From assembly GCA_009777005.1 (NCBI GenBank), contig WRMT01000056.1, positions 1 through 12,885 of the forward strand: a stretch of DNA of 12,885 nt, given 5' to 3'. Below the pieces are notes generated by a model. It was given only the letters and a program-made list of their open reading frames with translations. It was not told the origin of the DNA and ran no database searches. Of this stretch, positions 1-6,628 are shown piece after piece; the first letter of the stretch is position 1; each line of letters begins with the position of its first letter. This DNA comes from Methanobrevibacter sp. Its GTDB lineage: Archaea > Methanobacteriota > Methanobacteria > Methanobacteriales > Methanobacteriaceae. The translations under genes and the position numbers were made by a program.

Positions 1-78
1 TATTTATATTTTATATAATTTTTAAATATCTAATTTATAATTGTTAATATTATTTTTTTAAATAATATGAAAAAAATA

Positions 79-106
79 AATAGCTTTATTTTTAAAACAA
101 GCTATT
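79..106. repeat. Inverted repeat 1 (8-bp arms, 12-bp spacer)
   Basis: Left arm AATAGCTT (79-86) and right arm AAGCTATT (99-106) are perfect reverse complements separated by 12 bp. The geometry and core match the second inverted repeat at 146-177. It could be a dyad operator or an RNA hairpin; the sequence does not decide. Confidence 0.55.
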
Positions 107-145
107 ATAGTATGGATATTAAATTATTAAATAAAATTTTTAATG

Positions 146-177
146 AAATAGCTACTTTAAATGAATAGTAGCTATTT
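146..177. repeat. Inverted repeat 2 (10-bp arms, 12-bp spacer)
   Basis: Left arm AAATAGCTAC (146-155) and right arm GTAGCTATTT (168-177) are perfect reverse complements around a 12-bp spacer. The arms share the TAGCT core with the first inverted repeat. It lies about 50 bp upstream of the por TATA-like box, a position where an archaeal activator or repressor could bind. Confidence 0.6.
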
Positions 178-220
178 AAAATGATAAAAAGCTGATTTTA
201 TAATGAATTTCTAGACTTAT

Positions 221-235
221 AAAAGTTTATATATA
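221..235 (+). promoter_or_regulatory. Probable por operon promoter (BRE/TATA)
   Basis: TTTATATATA at 226-235 follows an A-rich, BRE-like AAAAG at 221-225. Archaeal transcription usually starts about 25 nt downstream of the TATA box, here about 257-262. That would give a short leader still containing the GGAGG at 267-271 that serves the porC ATG at 280. In such AT-rich DNA the match alone is weak, but its position in front of the first operon gene is right. Confidence 0.5.
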
Positions 236-279
236 TTGTAATTTATAATGATTATACATGATAAATGGAGGAAATTTGA

Positions 280-801
280 ATGATTGAAATTCGTTTTCAT
301 GGACGTGGAGGGCAAGGTGCCGTTACTGCAGCGGAGATTTTAGCAAAAGCTGCATTTGAAGATGGTAAATATTCACAAGCATTCCCATTTTTCGGAGTTG
401 AAAGAAGAGGGGCTCCTGTTATGGCATTTACAAGAATCGATGATAAGCCTATAAAAGTTAGGTACCAAGTTCAAAGTCCAGATTATGTAGTAGTTCTTGA
501 TGATGGATTATTAGAAGTTGTAGATGTATTTTCTGGAATAAAAGAAACTGGTAAAGTTATCATAAACACAAACAAAGAAGTGGGTACTGATAAAAAGGAA
601 GTTTATGCTATTGATGCAACAGGAATAGCTCTGGAAAATCTAGGAGTTCCTATTGTTAACACAGTTATGCTTGGTTCATTTTCTAAAAAAAGTGGTGAAG
701 TGAGCCTTGATTCTATTTTAAAAGTTATTGGAGAAACATTCCCTGGAAAAATAGGAGAGAAAAATTCAAAAGCAGCTACAATAGCTTATGAACAAATTTA
801 A
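280..801 (+). CDS. porC: Pyruvate:ferredoxin oxidoreductase, gamma subunit
   Basis: Gamma subunit of the four-subunit pyruvate:ferredoxin oxidoreductase (pyruvate synthase), a cytoplasmic enzyme that in methanogens mainly makes pyruvate from acetyl-CoA, CO2 and reduced ferredoxin. The 173-residue product is one gamma domain of the 2-oxoacid oxidoreductase superfamily. It shows the glycine-rich GRGGQG at residues 8-13 and the conserved ERRGAP at 41-46. The length is as expected for a stand-alone gamma subunit. The start is firm: GGAGG at 267-271 lies 8 nt before the ATG. It opens the operon, followed by porD, porA and porB. Of the possible substrates (pyruvate, 2-oxoisovalerate, 2-oxoglutarate), pyruvate is favoured because the C-D-A-B-E-F order is that of methanogen por operons. 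Confidence 0.95.
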
Positions 802-813
802 TTCAAATAATCT

Positions 814-840
814 AGGAGACACATGAAAAATTTCATGTGA
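814..840 (+). promoter_or_regulatory. Hairpin enclosing a five-codon mini-ORF between porC and porD
   Basis: CACATGAAA (820-828) and TTTCATGTG (831-839) form a perfect 9-bp inverted repeat around AA. AGGAG at 814-818 lies 4 nt before the ATG at 823, which opens a five-codon reading frame (MKNFM, stop TGA at 838-840). The start codon therefore sits inside the stem. This could be a leader-type regulatory element, an RNA processing or stability hairpin, or the relic of an older porD start. No oligo-T follows, so it does not look like a terminator. Confidence 0.4.
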
Positions 841-842
841 AC

Positions 843-957
843 AATATTTTAAAATTATTAAAATTATTAAAATAATTATTTAAAAATAATTATCTTATAA
901 AAATATTTTAAAATTGTTTAAATCATTGAAAATAATTATTTAAAAAATAAGGATTAC
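843..957. repeat. Imperfect 59-bp direct repeat, two copies
   Basis: Copies begin at about 843 and 902. Both contain AATATTTTAAAATT near the start and AAATAATTATTTAAAAA near the end, with substitutions between. Together with the hairpin at 820-839 they fill an unusually wide 180-bp gap inside the por operon. A TATA-like CTTATAAAAATA (894-905) lies at the junction and could be an internal promoter for porD, but this is weak in such AT-rich DNA. Confidence 0.5.
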
Positions 958-981
958 TATTTAAAAAAATAAGGTGATTAG

Positions 982-1224
982 ATGGATTCTATTGGAGGAG
1001 CAGTTTCTAATCCTGGAAGCACTCGTAATAATAAAACAGGAAGTTGGAGAACATTTAAACCAATTCTTGATAAAGAAAAATGTGTTGATTGTGATAACTG
1101 CATTTTATTCTGTCCTGAAGGATGTATAAATAAAGATCATGATATAGATTATGATTATTGCAAAGGCTGTGGCATTTGTGAAGTAGAATGTTCGGTTCAA
1201 GCTATTAAAATGGAAAGAGAATAG
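982..1224 (+). CDS. porD: Pyruvate:ferredoxin oxidoreductase, delta (ferredoxin-like) subunit
   Basis: Small 80-residue 2x[4Fe-4S] ferredoxin subunit of pyruvate synthase. It passes electrons between the TPP/FeS centre of PorB and external ferredoxin. Two CxxCxxCxxxC motifs are visible: C34-C37-C40-C44 and C60-C63-C66-C70, with an extra cysteine at C48. The N-terminal stretch before the first cluster, including KTGSWRTFKP (18-27), is typical of PorD and docks on the other subunits. AGGTGA at 972-977 supports the start. It lies 180 bp after porC and 136 bp before porA, wide spacing for one enzyme's subunits. The gap to porA contains a run of TAA trinucleotides (about 1241-1262) and no gene. 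Confidence 0.95.
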   Translation: MDSIGGAVSNPGSTRNNKTGSWRTFKPILDKEKCVDCDNCILFCPEGCINKDHDIDYDYCKGCGICEVECSVQAIKMERE

Positions 1225-1360
1225 CTATTTTAATTCATCGTTAATAATAATAAATAATAATAATATTATAATAATATTATATTAGATTATAATTATAATG
1301 AACAATCAATTAGGGACTATTAATTTATTAAGGTTTAATTAAAAGTTAGGAGAATTATTA

Positions 1361-2503
1361 ATGACAAAAAAAGTTATGACAACTAATAGTGCAGTAGCTG
1401 AAGCTGTCAAATTAGCTAAACCACAAGTTATTCCTGTTTATCCTATTACTCCGCAAACATCAATTTCCGAAAAGCTGGCAGAATTTGTGGCAAATGGAGA
1501 AATTGACGGAGAATATATTAAGGTTGAGTCTGAGCATAGTGCACTGAGTGCAGCTCTTGGAGCATCAGGAACAGGTGTTAGAGTCTTTACAGCTACATCA
1601 TCACAGGGTTTAATGCTTATGCATGAAATAGTCTTTGCAAGTGCTGGAATGAGAGCACCAATAGTGATGGCTAATGCAAATAGATCAATTTCAGCCCCAC
1701 TTAGTATTTGGAATGATCAACAAGATTCAATAGCTCAAAGAGATTCTGGTTGGATTCAAATCTATGCTGAAGATGGGCAAGAAGCTTTAGATTCTATACT
1801 TACAGCATACAAAATATCTGAAAATCCAAAGGTACTTTTACCATCTATGGTTTGTTTAGATGGCTTTATATTAACTCATACAGTTGAACCTGTAGATATT
1901 CCATCAAATGAAGAAGTGGATAGATTTTTACCAAAATATGTACCAAAACATGCGTTTTTAGATACAGATAATCCAATGTCACTTGGAACATTTACCGATC
2001 CAAATTATTATATGGAAGCTCGTTATCAAGTTCAAGAAGCTATGGAAAATTCAGTAGAAGTTATTGAAGAAACAAACAAGGAATTTGCAGAAATTTTTGG
2101 AAGAAAATATGGGTTTGTTGAAGAATACAAATGTGAAGATGCTGAAATAGTCATTGTAGCTATGGGATCAGTTTGCAGTACCTTGCGAGTTTGTGTAGAT
2201 GATTTAAGAGAGCGTGGTGAAAAAGTCGGTCTTCTTAAAGTTAGAGTTTACAGACCATTCCCAGTAGAAGATATTAAAAAAGCAGTAGCTAATGCTGATA
2301 AAATAGCTGTTCTTGATAAAAATATTTCTTTTGGAGTAGGTGGAGCTCTTTTTAATGATATAAAAGCTAAAGTTGATGTTGAAGCATATAATTTTATTAT
2401 AGGACTTGGTGGAAGGGATATAACACCAACCCACATTGATGAAATAGTTGAAAAAACCAAAAATCCAGTTAACGATGTGACTTGGATTGGTTTAAAAAGG
2501 TAA
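1361..2503 (+). CDS. porA: Pyruvate:ferredoxin oxidoreductase, alpha subunit
   Basis: Alpha subunit of pyruvate synthase, 380 residues, the usual family length. The N-terminal pyrimidine-binding-type TPP domain (about 10-240) shows YPITPQT at 27-33, ESEHSA at 56-61 with the glutamate/histidine pair expected near the cofactor, TSSQGL at 79-84 and WNDQQD at 117-122. The C-terminal transketolase-C-like domain (about 250-375) contains the DAEIVIVAMGS strand-loop and VRVYRPFP. AGGAGA at 1348-1353 supports the ATG. It is followed after 26 bp by porB, its partner in forming the active site at the alpha/beta interface. Two overlapping minus-strand open frames at its 3' end are antisense shadows. Confidence 0.96.
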   Translation: MTKKVMTTNSAVAEAVKLAKPQVIPVYPITPQTSISEKLAEFVANGEIDGEYIKVESEHSALSAALGASGTGVRVFTATSSQGLMLMHEIVFASAGMRAPIVMANANRSISAPLSIWNDQQDSIAQRDSGWIQIYAEDGQEALDSILTAYKISENPKVLLPSMVCLDGFILTHTVEPVDIPSNEEVDRFLPKYVPKHAFLDTDNPMSLGTFTDPNYYMEARYQVQEAMENSVEVIEETNKEFAEIFGRKYGFVEEYKCEDAEIVIVAMGSVCSTLRVCVDDLRERGEKVGLLKVRVYRPFPVEDIKKAVANADKIAVLDKNISFGVGGALFNDIKAKVDVEAYNFIIGLGGRDITPTHIDEIVEKTKNPVNDVTWIGLKR

Positions 2504-2529
2504 TAACTTAAAAACAAAGGAGGAATAAA

Positions 2530-3399
2530 ATGGAAATACCTGAAGAAGAACTTTTAGCACCAGGACACAGAGGTTGTGCTGGATGCGGAGCTACAATTGG
2601 AGTAAGACTTGCTTTAAAAACATTAGGTAGGAATACCGTAGCTGTTTCAGCTACTGGTTGTTTAGAAGTTATTACAACACCTTTCCCTGAAACTGCTTGG
2701 GAAATACCTTGGATACATGTAGCTTTTGAAAATGCAGGTGCAGTAGCATCTGGTGTTGAAAGTGCTTTAAAAGCTCAAGGAAAAACTGATGTAAATGTAG
2801 TAGCTTTTGTTGGTGATGGAGGTACTGCAGATATTGGTATGCAATCATTATCAGGAGCTATGGAAAGAGATCATAATTTAATATATATTTGTTATGATAA
2901 TGAAGCATATATGAATACAGGGGTTCAAAGAAGTGGATCAACCCCATATGGTGCATCTACTACTACTTCACCTAATGGAAAAGTTAGTTTTGGTGAAGAT
3001 AAGCCTAAAAAGAATATGCCCCTTATAATGGCTGCTCATGGAGTTCCTTATGTAGCTACTGCCTCAATTTCATATCCTGAAGACTTTATGAAAAAGGTAA
3101 AAAAAGCATCTGAAATAGATGGTGCTTCATATATACACTTAAATCAGCCATGTACTACTGGTTGGGGATATGATCCATCAAAAACCATTGAACTTGGAAG
3201 ATTAGCTGTTGAAACTGGGTCTTGGGCTTTGTATGAAATTGTTAATGGTGAATTTAAAGTAACTTACAAACCACAAATAAGAAAGCCAGTTACTGATTAT
3301 TTAAATGCACAAAGAAGATTTAAACATTTATCTGATCAACAAAAAGAAAAAATTCAGGAATTTGTAGATAAACAATGTGTGGAACTAGGAATAGGATAA
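2530..3399 (+). CDS. porB: Pyruvate:ferredoxin oxidoreductase, beta subunit
   Basis: Beta subunit of pyruvate synthase, 289 residues, carrying the thiamine diphosphate-binding domain and the proximal [4Fe-4S] cluster. Visible features are C16-x2-C19 with C44 and C208, the four cysteines expected to hold the cluster, and the TPP/Mg motif GDGGTADIG at 95-103 with the later asparagine of YDNEAY (122-127). AGGAGG at 2518-2523 gives a strong start. The last seven codons plus the stop codon are part of a short tandem repeat that continues downstream (3378-3488), so the exact C-terminus may be evolutionarily unstable. The preceding sequence is normal for the family. Confidence 0.96.
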   Translation: MEIPEEELLAPGHRGCAGCGATIGVRLALKTLGRNTVAVSATGCLEVITTPFPETAWEIPWIHVAFENAGAVASGVESALKAQGKTDVNVVAFVGDGGTADIGMQSLSGAMERDHNLIYICYDNEAYMNTGVQRSGSTPYGASTTTSPNGKVSFGEDKPKKNMPLIMAAHGVPYVATASISYPEDFMKKVKKASEIDGASYIHLNQPCTTGWGYDPSKTIELGRLAVETGSWALYEIVNGEFKVTYKPQIRKPVTDYLNAQRRFKHLSDQQKEKIQEFVDKQCVELGIG

Positions 3400-3488
3400 T
3401 TAATTTGTGGAACTAGGAATAGGATAATTTGTGGAACAAGAAATAGGATAAGTAATTTGTGGAACAGAAGATATTAGAATAGGAAAAT
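3378..3488 (+). repeat. Tandem repeat spanning the porB stop codon
   Basis: The unit TGTGGAACTAGGAATAGGAT begins inside porB at 3378 and includes the codons for VELGIG and the TAA stop. A second copy at 3406-3428 is identical over 23 bp. A third at 3430-3452 has a few substitutions, and a fourth, degenerate, starts at 3458. Offsets are 28, 24 and 28 bp. Copies become less perfect with distance from the gene, as expected for repeated slippage duplication. There is no ORF of note here. Confidence 0.8.
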
Positions 3489-3551
3489 ATCCATATTTTA
3501 TTGCCTATGTTGATAATATTAACCTAAACATGAAAATAATTTTATGGGGGA

Positions 3552-4055
3552 ATGAAGCTGGAAAAATTAATAATGCAGTCTGATTTGTGTGATGGCTGTT
3601 TAGATTGTGAAGGAGCTTGTTGTGGAATTTATGGAACACCACGAATCAATATTCGAGAAATTGAAGGTTCATATTACCCTATAGTTTGCCAACAATGTGA
3701 AGATGCTCCTTGTAAGATAATATGTCCTACAGAAGCTATGATTGGAAAAGATGTGGATGAAGAAAAATGTATAGCTTGTGGATTATGTATGATGGTTTGT
3801 CCATTTGGTGCAGTTACAGTTGAAAATAGAAAAGCTCAAAAATGTAATCAATGTTCAACTAGAGATGAAGGACCAGTTTGTATTAAAGCTTGTTCTAAAA
3901 GGGCAATATCTTTAATTGACTATGATGCGATAAAAATTAAAAAACAAGAAAAACATCTTTCTAAGCTTGCAGGAATAGAAAAATCCAAAAAAGAAAATAA
4001 TTTTATTAATATTATAACAAGTTCTTCAAGAGCTAATAAAAGTTATAATGAGTAG
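3552..4055 (+). CDS. porE: Por-associated polyferredoxin-like protein PorE
   Basis: Iron-sulfur protein of 167 residues encoded with pyruvate synthase. PorE and PorF are known from methanogens as por-linked proteins needed for full Por activity, probably delivering electrons. Four cysteine groups fit a HycB-like fold with four [4Fe-4S] clusters: C13/C16/C19/C23 (with C24), C46/C49/C54/C58, C73/C76/C79/C83 and C98/C101/C110/C114. The ~45-residue tail after the last cluster is lysine- and serine-rich without clear features. The start is uncertain: a GGGGG lies only 1 nt before this ATG. Met8 (3573) is the next candidate but has only weak Shine-Dalgarno support. An in-frame stop at 3537 rules out a longer N-terminus. 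Confidence 0.88.
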   Translation: MKLEKLIMQSDLCDGCLDCEGACCGIYGTPRINIREIEGSYYPIVCQQCEDAPCKIICPTEAMIGKDVDEEKCIACGLCMMVCPFGAVTVENRKAQKCNQCSTRDEGPVCIKACSKRAISLIDYDAIKIKKQEKHLSKLAGIEKSKKENNFINIITSSSRANKSYNE

Positions 4056-4106
4056 CTATTTCAAAAAGATTAGAAGCTATGGAAAATATTGTATAGAGGT
4101 ACTAAA

Positions 4107-4535
4107 ATGACTGAATTAATTTCAAATCCTGAACTTTGTGTAGATTGTATGAAATGTGAGAGAAATTGCCCACAAAATGCAATCAGAGTAAGTGATGGAG
4201 TACCATTATTCTGTATGCATTGTGCACCAGAAAAAGCCCCTTGTTTAAACATATGTCCAGAAAATGCAATTGAAGAGCTTGGTGGAGCTATTGTAATTAA
4301 TGGAGACAAATGTATTGGTTGTAAAATGTGCAGAGATGTTTGCCCAATTGGAGCAATTTCAATGAATGAAATTGGTCAAGCTAATAAATGTGATCTTTGT
4401 ATCAATGAAAAAACACAACAATGTGTTGAATGCTGTCCAACTGATGCTTTAATTAATGATTCAAAAGACGTGATTTCTGCAAAACAAGATAAATTAGCTA
4501 CTGAACTCAAAAGATTAAAAGAAATTTTAAAATAA
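4107..4535 (+). CDS. porF: Por-associated polyferredoxin-like protein PorF
   Basis: Second por-linked iron-sulfur protein, paralogous to PorE and likely its partner in moving electrons to or from pyruvate synthase. Starting at the ATG at 4107 it has 142 residues. That start is chosen over an in-frame TTG at 4089 because GAGGT (4096-4100) lies 6 nt before it. Cysteine groups are C11/C14/C17/C21, C36/C39/C46/C50, C69/C72/C75/C79 and C95/C98/C106/C110, consistent with four [4Fe-4S] clusters. The C-terminal ~25 residues are a lysine-rich helix. The gap to porE is only about 50 bp, consistent with cotranscription. It is the last gene of the operon; oligo-T tracts follow. Confidence 0.9.
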   Translation: MTELISNPELCVDCMKCERNCPQNAIRVSDGVPLFCMHCAPEKAPCLNICPENAIEELGGAIVINGDKCIGCKMCRDVCPIGAISMNEIGQANKCDLCINEKTQQCVECCPTDALINDSKDVISAKQDKLATELKRLKEILK

Positions 4536-4543
4536 ATTTGAAC

Positions 4544-4680
4544 TTAAGAAGCTATGAGAAGTTTCTCTTAAAAATTTAAAAAAATATGGCAATAGCTATT
4601 TATTAATTATAACAATAAATTTTATTTTTCAAAAAATTCTAATTTTTATTTTAATTTATTATTTTAATTTATTTTGTTTA
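4544..4680 (+). terminator. Likely por operon terminator region
   Basis: A weak hairpin (TTAAGA at 4544-4549 with TCTTAA at 4566-4571) is followed by several T-rich tracts between 4620 and 4680. Archaeal RNA polymerase terminates mainly at oligo-T on the coding strand, so the T tracts are the more convincing part. A perfect AATAGCTATT palindrome sits at 4591-4600. Confidence 0.45.
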
Positions 4681-4776
4681 AATATTATAAACCTACATTA
4701 AATCCTTTAAAAAATATTTAAAATTAAATAAATAATTTAGTAGTAAAATAAAACTTTGTAGCTAATGATTTTTTTT

Positions 4777-4940
4777 ATGATGTGTTAATTAATCTTATTT
4801 ATTAAAGTTTATATTTTTTTAATAATTTTTATTTATGATTTGTTTATTAATCTTATTTATTAATGTTTGTATTTTTTTAATAATTTTTATTAGTGATTTG
4901 TTTATTAATCTTATTTATTAAAATTTGTATTTTTTAATAA
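4777..4940. repeat. 58-bp AT-rich tandem repeat, three copies
   Basis: The core TTAATCTTATTTATTA occurs at 4789, 4847 and 4905, exactly 58 bp apart. Copies run about 4777-4834, 4835-4892 and 4893-4940, the last truncated. They share the downstream T-rich part TTTTTTAATAATTTTTATT. No unique spacers lie between units, so this is not a CRISPR. Confidence 0.85.
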
Positions 4941-5200
4941 AAATAATTATTAACCATTTATTTTAAAAATTAATACAAATAAAATTGATTTTAGGAAATT
5001 AATTATTTTTTATAACTTGTTTCATTCAAACTTTTCTTCAATGAATATAATATTTAAAAAAAATAGATGTAAAAATCAGCTGGTTGAACCTTTGAAAATT
5101 ATGTCAATTTTATTTTAGTTAAAATTCACGATTTTTTCCATCAATCTTATTCTTAAATTATGAAATTTGACTGTACATAAACTTTAGGGGAGAATGAAAA

Positions 5201-6550
5201 ATGAATATTTCTGGTGAAAATATAGAGGCATTAAGAACCCAATTAAATTTTACTACAAGAGATTTTTGTGATGAATTAGAAATTGATATCAATGATTATG
5301 CTCTTTTTATTAGGGAAAATGATTTTAACCAATTTCCTGCAAATGCTGCTAACAAATTAACTTCTATCATGCTTGGAGAGGAACGAAAAAATTTATTAGC
5401 ATATAAAGATAAATTTCCGAAGGAAACAGAAGGATATTTTGCTAATATTAAAATTTTAAAACATCTAGAAAAGCTATCAAAACTAGAAAAATCCCCAGAT
5501 GAAGTTGGTCCTATAACAGTTGAATTCCACCCTACAAACATTTGTAATCATGCTTGTAACGCTTGTACTTTTGGAATATCAAATATTGGGAAAGATAAAA
5601 AAAATACTTTTGACATTGAATTATTGGATGACCTTATCACAGATTTGAAGAAACTTGAAGTAAAGGGAATTGATATTACTGGTGGTGGTGATCCATTATG
5701 TCATAAAGAAATAGACAAAATAATTAGCTCATTTGCTGAATCATTTAATGTTGGTCTTGTGACAAATGGATATGAACTAAATAAGGAAAATGATCTTGAA
5801 AGAAAAAAAGAACTTAGAAAAACTATTTTGTCAAGTTGTACTTGGTGTAGAATAAGTGTTGATGCAGGTTCTCAAGAAGTATATTCTATTATGCATGGTG
5901 ATAAACCCCATATTAAATTCAATGATATTGTTAAAAAAATAGAGATTTTAGCTAAAGAAAAAATTGCTATGGAATCAGAAACAACACTAGGAATATCATT
6001 TTTATTGACTCCTTATAATTTCCTTGATTTAATAAAATCCATAAGTATTTTTCGAGAAATAAAAGGTATTGATTATTTTCAAGTAAAGCCTATTGTAATA
6101 TCTCCATTTGAAAGAAGTAAAGAAGGAATAATTTTTTGGGATAAAAGATTATTTGAATTATTAACTGTTATCAAAAGCTATGAAACAGAAAGCTTTAAAA
6201 TTTTTACCTTATCTTATAAATTTTCTGATATGCTCCTAAGTGAAGATTCAGGTTTGCCATTTACGAAATGTTGGGGTCATCCATTTTATCCTACAATAGC
6301 TGCTGATGGTAGTATATTAGTTTGTTGTCATATGTTACTCAATCTTTTGGATAATAAGAAAATTGGAGTGTATGGTAAAATAAGCAAAAATGAAGGCTTT
6401 TATGAACTTTGGAATAGGCACTCTAGATTTGAAGAGGGAGACAATATTCATGTTCGTCTATGTCCATGTAATTGTAAATTATCAGAAACAAACAAAGTAT
6501 TGGAAAATTTCTATGGGCAAAAAATCATGCACAAAAATTTTATTAATTGA
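5201..6550 (+). CDS. Radical SAM protein with N-terminal HTH-like segment and cysteine-rich C-terminus
   Basis: Function not recognised. The 449-residue product has the radical SAM signature C115-x3-C119-x2-C122, which binds the [4Fe-4S] cluster that cleaves S-adenosylmethionine. TGGGDPL at 160-166 is the glycine-rich SAM-binding motif, and SVDAGS at 219-224 is a typical later barrel strand. The C-terminus carries C357, an IAADGSILVCC segment (366-376) and CPCNC (421-425), resembling a SPASM/twitch auxiliary-cluster domain. Residues 7-58 resemble an XRE-type helix-turn-helix (LRTQLNFTTRDFC, then IDINDY), unusual for the superfamily. GGGGAG (5187-5192) supports the start. It stands alone between por and the fumarase gene, with no substrate peptide or partner enzyme visible. 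Peptide modification, small-molecule chemistry and a regulatory role all remain possible. Confidence 0.85.
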   Translation: MNISGENIEALRTQLNFTTRDFCDELEIDINDYALFIRENDFNQFPANAANKLTSIMLGEERKNLLAYKDKFPKETEGYFANIKILKHLEKLSKLEKSPDEVGPITVEFHPTNICNHACNACTFGISNIGKDKKNTFDIELLDDLITDLKKLEVKGIDITGGGDPLCHKEIDKIISSFAESFNVGLVTNGYELNKENDLERKKELRKTILSSCTWCRISVDAGSQEVYSIMHGDKPHIKFNDIVKKIEILAKEKIAMESETTLGISFLLTPYNFLDLIKSISIFREIKGIDYFQVKPIVISPFERSKEGIIFWDKRLFELLTVIKSYETESFKIFTLSYKFSDMLLSEDSGLPFTKCWGHPFYPTIAADGSILVCCHMLLNLLDNKKIGVYGKISKNEGFYELWNRHSRFEEGDNIHVRLCPCNCKLSETNKVLENFYGQKIMHKNFIN

Positions 6551-6628
6551 TTAAGGTACTTTAGAATTATGTGTGAAAATTTTATTAATTAAGGTACTTT
6601 AGAATCTCACATGAAAATTTTATTAATT
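6534..6628 (+). repeat. Tandem repeat spanning the stop codon of the radical SAM gene
   Basis: AAAATTTTATTAATT occurs at 6534-6548 (inside the last codons), 6576-6590 and 6614-6628. Between them TTAAGGTACTTTAGAAT is repeated at 6551-6567 and 6589-6605. Offsets are 42 and 38 bp. As at porB, the duplicated segment includes the gene's stop codon region and extends into the intergenic DNA. Confidence 0.8.

Larger units (their letters stand above)
1..279. other. Non-coding leader upstream of the por operon
   Basis: No supportable coding region is seen. This AT-rich stretch holds two inverted repeats with identical 12-bp spacers (79-106 and 146-177), a TATA-like box at 226-235 and the porC ribosome binding site GGAGG at 267-271. 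The gene to the left is outside the window, so the inverted repeats could be its terminator or could be operators for por. Confidence 0.6.
4536..5200. other. 665-bp gene-free intergenic region
   Basis: No credible ORF on either strand. It holds the por terminator area (to about 4680), a three-copy 58-bp tandem repeat (4777-4940), a loose inverted repeat TTCATT/AATGAA (5021-5026 and 5040-5045), and a short, noticeably GC-richer island around 5069-5088 that includes CAGCTGGTTGAACC. The ribosome binding site of the next gene is GGGGAG at 5187-5192. A small RNA cannot be excluded but I have no positive evidence for one. Confidence 0.6.

Noticed and set aside
2204..2517. Two overlapping minus-strand open frames inside porA
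   Set aside because: They lie antisense to a well-conserved coding region, have low-complexity translations and no ribosome binding site; they are shadows.
4089..4106. TTG start for porF giving six extra residues
   Set aside because: The GAGGT Shine-Dalgarno at 4096-4100 lies inside this extension and is correctly spaced for the ATG at 4107.
4070..4309. Minus-strand open frame across the start of porF
   Set aside because: It is antisense to the cysteine motifs of porF; the cysteine clusters show the plus strand is coding.
4777..4940. Possible CRISPR array
   Set aside because: The units are contiguous with no unique spacers, the sequence is almost pure A/T, and no cas genes are present.
5296..5541. 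Minus-strand open frame inside the radical SAM gene
   Set aside because: No start context and antisense to the conserved protein; a shadow.
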